The notes under the pieces were generated by a model. The model did not search any database. It worked only from the letters and a program-made list of their open reading frames with translations, and was not told where the DNA came from. From Dryocosmus kuriphilus (taxonomy: Eukaryota > Arthropoda > Insecta > Hymenoptera > Cynipidae), in NCBI GenBank assembly GCA_038277395.1, contig CM076194.1, forward strand, positions 180,621,232 through 180,685,231: 64,000 nucleotides of DNA, given 5' to 3'. Each line of letters opens with the position of its first letter. Position 1 is the first letter of the stretch. Positions 59,294 to 64,000 of this stretch are shown here, piece after piece. The position numbers and the translations under genes are program-made.

Positions 59294-59418
59294 ACAACAA
59301 ACGACATTGGAAAGGGGATAAGATGCGCCCCAAACTCGGAAACACCTCCGCGCCGGGGGGGGGGGGGGGGGTCCGAGTTCAGGTCGCATCTTACCCCCTT
59401 TCCAATGTCGTTTGTTGT
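59294..59418. mobile_element. Near-perfect hairpin element with a G-homopolymer beside the loop
   Basis: ACAACAAACGACATTGGAAA at 59,294 is mirrored by TTTCCAATGTCGTTTGTTGT ending 59,418. The arms are about 47 bp, continuing through GATAAGATGCG/CGCATCTTA and AACTCGGA/TCCGAGTT. The loop region holds CGCGCC followed by an uninterrupted run of about 17 G (59,356-59,372). A compact MITE-like or fold-back element. The high arm identity suggests recent origin. The G run could be an assembly-sensitive site. Confidence 0.75.
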
Positions 59419-60156
59419 GAAAATACAGAAGATTAGAAAAAAGGCAAAGAATTTGGAAAGGGGTCGGCGAAATAAGTAATAAACCATGAATTGAAAACGA
59501 CCAATTTATTAGCTGAAAATTTTACTGATTTTCATACAAATTAATTAAAATAATAAATTTTTTCGACCTATAAACTATCATTTCCCAAAGTTATAGAAAA
59601 ATTGGCCGAGGGCCATTCCCAATAAGGATTCTGCGGGGTCCTTTCAGAAGAAACCGCAACTTTCTAGCATTGCTATGTGAAAAGATATTTATAAACAACA
59701 ATAAATTGTTTAAATGGACACTTTGTTAACCTTCATTAATCATTACCTGACTCCAAGTCAAAATTAGACAAAAAGGTGAAAATTTCTGCAAAAACGCGAC
59801 TTTCTACCCCTATTATAAGAGAAAATTACTGTAAATAATACCCAGCTAACCAGTTGCCCTGTAAGCTTTCTCAGGCATCACAAGTTTCTTTCCGATATTT
59901 GTGATAAATATTCGAGTAAGTAAAAATGGGTAGTGTCAATGTTACAAGCGTAGCGGATAACATTTTCCACCTTTCAGTTTTACCAAAAATCTTATTTGCA
60001 AAAGATCAGGGAGACTATCAAAAGATCAATCCATATAATTTGTTTTAACGAACATTTTACCTTACAGTAGTGTTATACTTAAAATATTAGAAAACATTCC
60101 TATATATAGACAAAGTAAAAAAAGTTTCTAAAACTTTATAAATCGTTATTGATTGA
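59419..60156. other. Spacer with a fragment of the 140-bp minisatellite family
   Basis: About 59,645-59,840 resembles, in inverted sense, the minisatellite at 46.4-47.0 kb: ACCGCAACTTTCTAGCATTG, then AAATTGTTTAAATGG, then GCGACTTTCTACCCCTATTA with a following TAAGAGAA. Two degenerate units are visible. The remainder is AT-rich and unassigned. Confidence 0.5.
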
Positions 60157-60159
60157 TTA

Positions 60160-60735
60160 CACTGAACAACAAAATATGACCTATGTGGGGTTGGGATGAG
60201 ACATATCATTTCCATGGTAGTTTTCTGTGCTGAATCCAAATCTGACCTTCGTTTTTCTCCATCATGTCAAGTTTTTGAGATTTTGTGAGTTAAAATTTTT
60301 TTCAAAAAATCACAAATCGTGTGATAAAAGGGTGAAAAAAATTTTTTCCGCACAAAGCGAGGCATGATTTCGATGTATTTTTGAACGCAGAATCCACTGG
60401 TTTTTTTTTTGTTTTTTCGATATCTCATATAGTTTTTGAGATAATTTAAAAAAAAACAAAAAAAAAAACACGAAAAAAAATGGTTTTACGAAAATCCTTA
60501 TATTTAAGTGAATAAATTTTATTTGTTAGTCACTCTGGTGTCATTATCTTCGTTTATTGATGCAGAAAAAATTGCGAAAAAGTTTACAGTTCCTGCTGTA
60601 ACGTTTCGAAAGATACAAGGCAGAGAACTTGTCTCTTTCTAAAGAGTTGCCAATTTGACGGTTTAGAAGTACTCGAGGCGAATCATTGTACTTTTTCTAA
60701 TATCTCATTGCATTAATATCTTCAATATTTGCAAT
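60160..60735 (+). repeat. Left terminal inverted repeat of the 3.12-kb transposon
   Basis: Contains long A and T homopolymers near 60,400-60,480 and blocks such as TGGCTTAAA-free AT sequence, TCACTCTGGTGTCATTATCT, and GCCAATTTGACGGTTTA. All these blocks reappear inverted in the right copy. Differences from the right copy are single substitutions and homopolymer length. Confidence 0.88.
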
Positions 60736-60794
60736 AACAATAATAATAATAATTCAATGATTTAAAAAATATATTTATAAGCTGCTACTACTCC

Positions 60795-62434
60795 CTAGAA
60801 ACTTTTTCTTTTGCATGCTCGACGGTGATGAGCATTTGGTTCATCAGTCATGAGCCTCCAGCAGTAGTCTGCTAAAGCTTTCCTTCCTCCACTTTCCTTG
60901 GTACCTGTTTTCAATTTCAGCGATGTCTTGATGAAACCGTTCCCCGTGTTCATCACTGACTGCCCCTAAATTCTCTGGGAAGAAGTCCAAGTGCGAGTGA
61001 AGAATGTGAATCTTTAGTGACATGTTCACTTTCAATTCCTTGAAGTTCTGCAGCATGTGTTTATCAGGTGTTTGTACTTTCTGGATTTTGTGTTCCCCAA
61101 GAAATTGTTTATGCCAGCTTTTACTGACAATCAAGTTTTTCTCTCAAGGTCAGTCAAGGTTGTTTCGAAATCACAATTCAACATTAGTTGTCGGATTTGG
61201 GGTCCCTGAAAAACTCCTTCCTTGATTTTAGCTTCACTAAGCTTAGGGAATTTTCTTTTCAAGAAACGATTACCTTCCCCATTTTTATCCATTGCTTTGA
61301 TAAAGTTTTTTACGATGCCGAGCTTTAAATGTAATGGTGGTAGTAATATTTTTTCACGATCAACCAATGGTTTTTGAGCAACGTTCATTTTTCCTGGTTC
61401 TAACGTCTTTCTGGCTGGCCAAACTTTAACATTATAATGTTGGTCTCGTGCTCTGCTGTCCCAGGTGCATAGAAAGCAACAAAATTTTGTGTAGCCAGAT
61501 TGCAATCCGAGAAGAATACCTATTACTTTGAAATCACCACAGATAGACCACTGATGTGATTTGTAATTTATTTTTTCAAGTAATAATTCCATAACAGCAT
61601 AGCACTCTTTCATATTGGTGGCATGAGCGATGGGTATTGATGTATATTCATTTCCATTATGCAAGAGAACACCTTTCAAACTATGTTTATTTGCATCAAT
61701 GAATAAGCGCCAATTCTCTGGCTGGTGTTCATGACCAAGGCTCTTAATAAGACTATCTACATCGGTACAATAGATGAGAGTATCTTGACTGGAAAAAAAT
61801 ATATTTAAATTTTTATCTCGATTTCTGTAAGTAATTTTTACATCTTTTTTTAATAAATTTTTTTCTTTGAGCCTAGAGCCTAAGATTTCAGCTTGATTTT
61901 TCGATAAATTTAGGTCCCTTATCAAATGATTTAATTCTTTCTGGTCGAATAATTCTGGCAAGTTGCTGGTCGATTTACATTTTACGATTTGATTTTCATC
62001 AGCATTGATTTCTTCTGCTTTTTGGTTTACAGAATTGCCTGATAAAGAATCGTTATAGTCATAAGCAGCTTTTGTCACGGAAGGAATATTAGGGTAAATA
62101 GTGCTGTTCTTGCATTGTGATGAGTAGCCTTTTACTTCTGTTAAACAAAAATAACAATCATCGACATGGTTTTGAGGTTCTCTCCAAAAAGTAGGAAAAG
62201 TGAATTTAAAAAGTCGATCAAAGTCTCCTCGTTGTACTGACCATAATTTATTAGCACAAGTTTTACAGCAGCTGTTGGGTATCCAACTTTTTCTCCATTA
62301 TCGGGCTTAATCTGAAAATATATTTCGTAGCCTTCTCGCATTGTAGGAGAAATGTTTTGTCTCATTTTTGGTGGGATGAAAATACCGCAAACGTAGCAAA
62401 AGCTATCGGGATGATTTTTGCAGCTGTTCTGCAT
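60795..62434 (-). pseudogene. Transposase-like protein gene (HPDSFCYVCG family), three frameshifts
   Basis: Minus strand, start ATG at 62,434, final stop TAG at 60,795. The order matches the invertebrate repeat protein family I recognise. An N-terminal cysteine-rich module (HPDSFCYVCG; then CCKTC, FWREPQNH and DDCYFC after a frame change) is followed by a central region. That region has LFIDANKHSLKGVLLHNG, WSICGDFKVIGILLG, FCCFLCTWDSRARDQHY and LPPLHLKLGIVKNF. The C-terminal module has GERFHQDIAEIENRYQG then ADYCWRL. The frame changes at 62,288-62,292 (one base lost in an A-run), near 61,131-61,140, and near 60,880-60,900. The spaced aspartates and zinc-ligand cysteines suggest an RNase-H-like DDE enzyme, but this is inference. 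Its location inside CACTG/TTA inverted repeats supports a transposase role. About 547 codons overall. Confidence 0.8.
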
Positions 62435-62704
62435 TTTGCAATCGTTGCAAACTGAGCTCTGAATAAAAGCTTAGCGCAATTATATTGGAATTAAATAGAA
62501 ATAGTTCAAGTTCTATAGCAGGTACAATGGTAGCATACGCTGTGACTCCACAGAGGGCTAGCATCAAATGAAGATCGGATAGCGCGGAACACGAATAGCG
62601 CGATATGAACAAGAGTAGTATAATAATGGAGGGGAGAGAAGTGGAGGGGAGACGCGCATGTGCCATGAGCAGTTTTCTTCCAAACAAAGCTCTGTGAATA
62701 TTGT

Positions 62705-63281
62705 GAATATAGCAAATATTAAAGATATTAATGCAATGAGATATTAGAAACAGTACAATGACTCGCCTCGACTACTTGTAAACCGTCAAATTGGCAACTC
62801 TTTAGAAAGAGACAAATTCTCTGCCTTGTATCTTTCGAACCGTTACAGCTGGAACTGTAAACTTTTTCGCAATTTTTTCTGCATCAATAAACGAAGAGAA
62901 TGACACCAGAGTGACTAAAAAATAAAATTTATTCACTTAAATATAAGGATTTTCGTAAAACCATTTTTTTTCGTGTTTTTTTTGTTTTTTTTTAAATTAT
63001 CTCAAAAACTATATGAGATATCGAAAAAGCAAAAAAAAACCAGTGGATTCTGCGTTCAAAAATACATCGAAATCATGTCTCGCTTTGTGCGGAAAAAATT
63101 TTTTTCACCCTTTTATCACACGATTTGTGATTTTTTGAAAAAAATTTTAACTCACAAAATCTCAAAAACTTGACATGATGGAGAAAAAACGGAGGTCAGA
63201 TTTGGATTCAGCACAGAAAACTACCATGGAAATGATATGCCTCATCCCAACCCCACATAGGTCATATTTTGTTGTTCAGTG
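62705..63281 (-). repeat. Right terminal inverted repeat of the 3.12-kb transposon
   Basis: Inverse of 60,160-60,735. The candidate gene starts about 270 bp inside this repeat and reads away from it, so this repeat would supply the promoter of the transposase. Confidence 0.88.
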
Positions 63282-63284
63282 TTA

Positions 63285-63683
63285 CACTAATATGCTTTCA
63301 ATTTATTCTCTGTAAATGGAAAGCGATATGGTGTTTCCGAAGGATTTTTTGCGCTAAACATGAATCTGGGGTCAAAATTTGCCCATCACGTCAAGTTTTT
63401 GAGCAATAAGGGATTGCAACCCCAGAAATAGTGTTTTGAGCCGTTTTTAAAAATCTTCGAGGAGCAAGCTGCCGTGCTTTAAACTTTACATAGGTCTTAA
63501 ATTAAAGTTTAAACTTTCTACTTTCGAACTAGTCTCATTAGAACTCGATGGCATGTAAGAGTGTGACATTAGAGCAAGAGGTGCGTTTCTATGCTTAGGG
63601 GTGCAGGAACCCGATCACGCACAAAGTGCAGAATCTAAGAGGATGTCAACATTTTAAAAAATGTGAAAATTTTATGGGTGATC
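63285..63683. other. Unassigned spacer
   Basis: No coding frame or repeat match in the window. The phrase CATCACGTCAAGTTTTTGAG near 63,386 resembles CATCATGTCAAGTTTTTGAG inside the left inverted repeat (about 60,262), and GGGGTCAAAATTTG precedes it, so a decayed solo inverted-repeat fragment is possible here. Confidence 0.4.
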
Positions 63684-63848
63684 AATTTATAAGTCGAATC
63701 AGGATTGCCTCTAGACACCAAGAAACAACTTCTAAATAAATCAAACCACCTCACGGAAATTAAACAACTCCTAAAGAAATGACCACGCAATGCTCTTTAG
63801 GGGTTGCTTGTTGGTGTCTACACTTAATCCTGATTCGACTTATAAATT
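63684..63848. mobile_element. Short palindromic MITE-like element
   Basis: AATTTATAAGTCGAATCAGG (from 63,684) is mirrored by CCTGATTCGACTTATAAATT (to 63,848). A second matched block, AGACACCAA / TTGGTGTCT, lies inward, with a loop of about 70 bp. No open frame. Target duplication is not obvious beyond AT-rich flanks. Confidence 0.75.
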
Positions 63849-64000
63849 AATTACTCACAACAGTTTCATATTTCTTTGGATTTTTCTATCCCCCAAATTC
63901 TTTACTTCGCGCGTGCTCGAGCACCTGCATTATAATAAGACTATCATTTGACGCTTCTCGAAATTGCGAACAATTACATTAAATTCAGTCATGTTATATT
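63849..64000. other. Window end, nothing recognised
   Basis: Short unique sequence with TTCGCGCGTGCTCGAGCACC near 63,907; no gene visible. Confidence 0.3.

Larger units (their letters stand above)
60157..63284. mobile_element. DNA transposon of 3.12 kb with long TIRs, CACTG ends and TTA target duplication
   Basis: The element spans 60,160-63,281 and is flanked by TTA at 60,157-60,159 and 63,282-63,284. It begins CACTGAACAACAAAATATGA and ends with the inverse, TCATATTTTGTTGTTCAGTG. Terminal inverted repeats run about 575 bp (60,160 to about 60,735; about 62,705 to 63,281) with high identity, ending near the TTTGCAATA/ATAGCAAATATT zone. CACTG ends with a 3-bp duplication are the signature of the CACTA part of the CMC group. 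The enclosed minus-strand gene is a transposase candidate. The gene is frameshifted, so this copy is not autonomous. Confidence 0.92.

Noticed and set aside
61131..62078. Separate host gene encoding a 315-residue protein
   Set aside because: It is the middle part of the transposon gene: same family order, flanked by frameshifted continuation on both sides and by the element's inverted repeats; its apparent start is not ATG.

Overview
This is intergenic, repeat-dominated eukaryotic DNA. It is AT-rich, has no bacterial-style gene packing, and contains no convincing intact host protein-coding gene. The inactive mobile elements (a non-LTR retrotransposon remnant, a DNA transposon carrying an invertebrate repeat protein beginning HPDSFCYVCG, pogo-like and TTAA-flanked miniature elements) suggest an arthropod, probably an insect. 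That assignment is inference; the species cannot be read from the sequence. Layout: (1) Positions 1 to about 35,267 are one head-to-tail satellite array. It has 37 recognisable units, mostly about 943 bp, with a short class near 815 bp and one 1.49-kb unit. Each unit holds a GTC-rich microsatellite and three to four diverged subrepeats of about 140 bp. The array has local higher-order structure: a 1.9-kb dimer repeated from 22.6 to 27.5 kb, and duplications offset by 4.56 and 4.71 kb. (2) The last member of the array (about 34,028-35,267) is not a normal unit. It is a full copy of a dispersed element of about 1.2 kb whose other copies lie at 43,451-44,742 (-), 48,669-49,832 (-), 50,318-51,884 (+) and, much diverged, about 45,590-46,320. 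The satellite therefore looks like a tandem expansion of a mobile element. (3) 35.3-48.7 kb is AT-rich DNA with several palindromic miniature elements, one possible TATA/Inr promoter with a downstream splice-donor-like site near 38.25-38.72 kb, and two minisatellites. (4) 50.1-53.9 kb is a long inverted-repeat element broken by a satellite-family element and by a CACTG-type miniature element. (5) 53.9-58.7 kb is a 5'-truncated, mutated LINE on the minus strand, split by a 2.28-kb inverted-repeat element; removing the insert restores the LINE reading frame exactly. (6) 60,157-63,284 is a 3.12-kb DNA transposon with terminal inverted repeats of about 575 bp, CACTG ends and a TTA target duplication, carrying a frameshifted transposase-like gene. 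The most interesting signal is in the dispersed/satellite family. Its GC-rich end carries repeated GCGAAGC or GCGTAGC cores, which match the GNA-triloop DNA mini-hairpins known to be unusually stable. These lie on one strand only. Empty-site comparison shows insertion of the element into a T-run. Together with the GTC microsatellite and internal minisatellite, this resembles non-autonomous Helitron2/Helentron (DINE-1/HINE-like) elements. That classification is a hypothesis: no Rep/helicase gene is present in the window.
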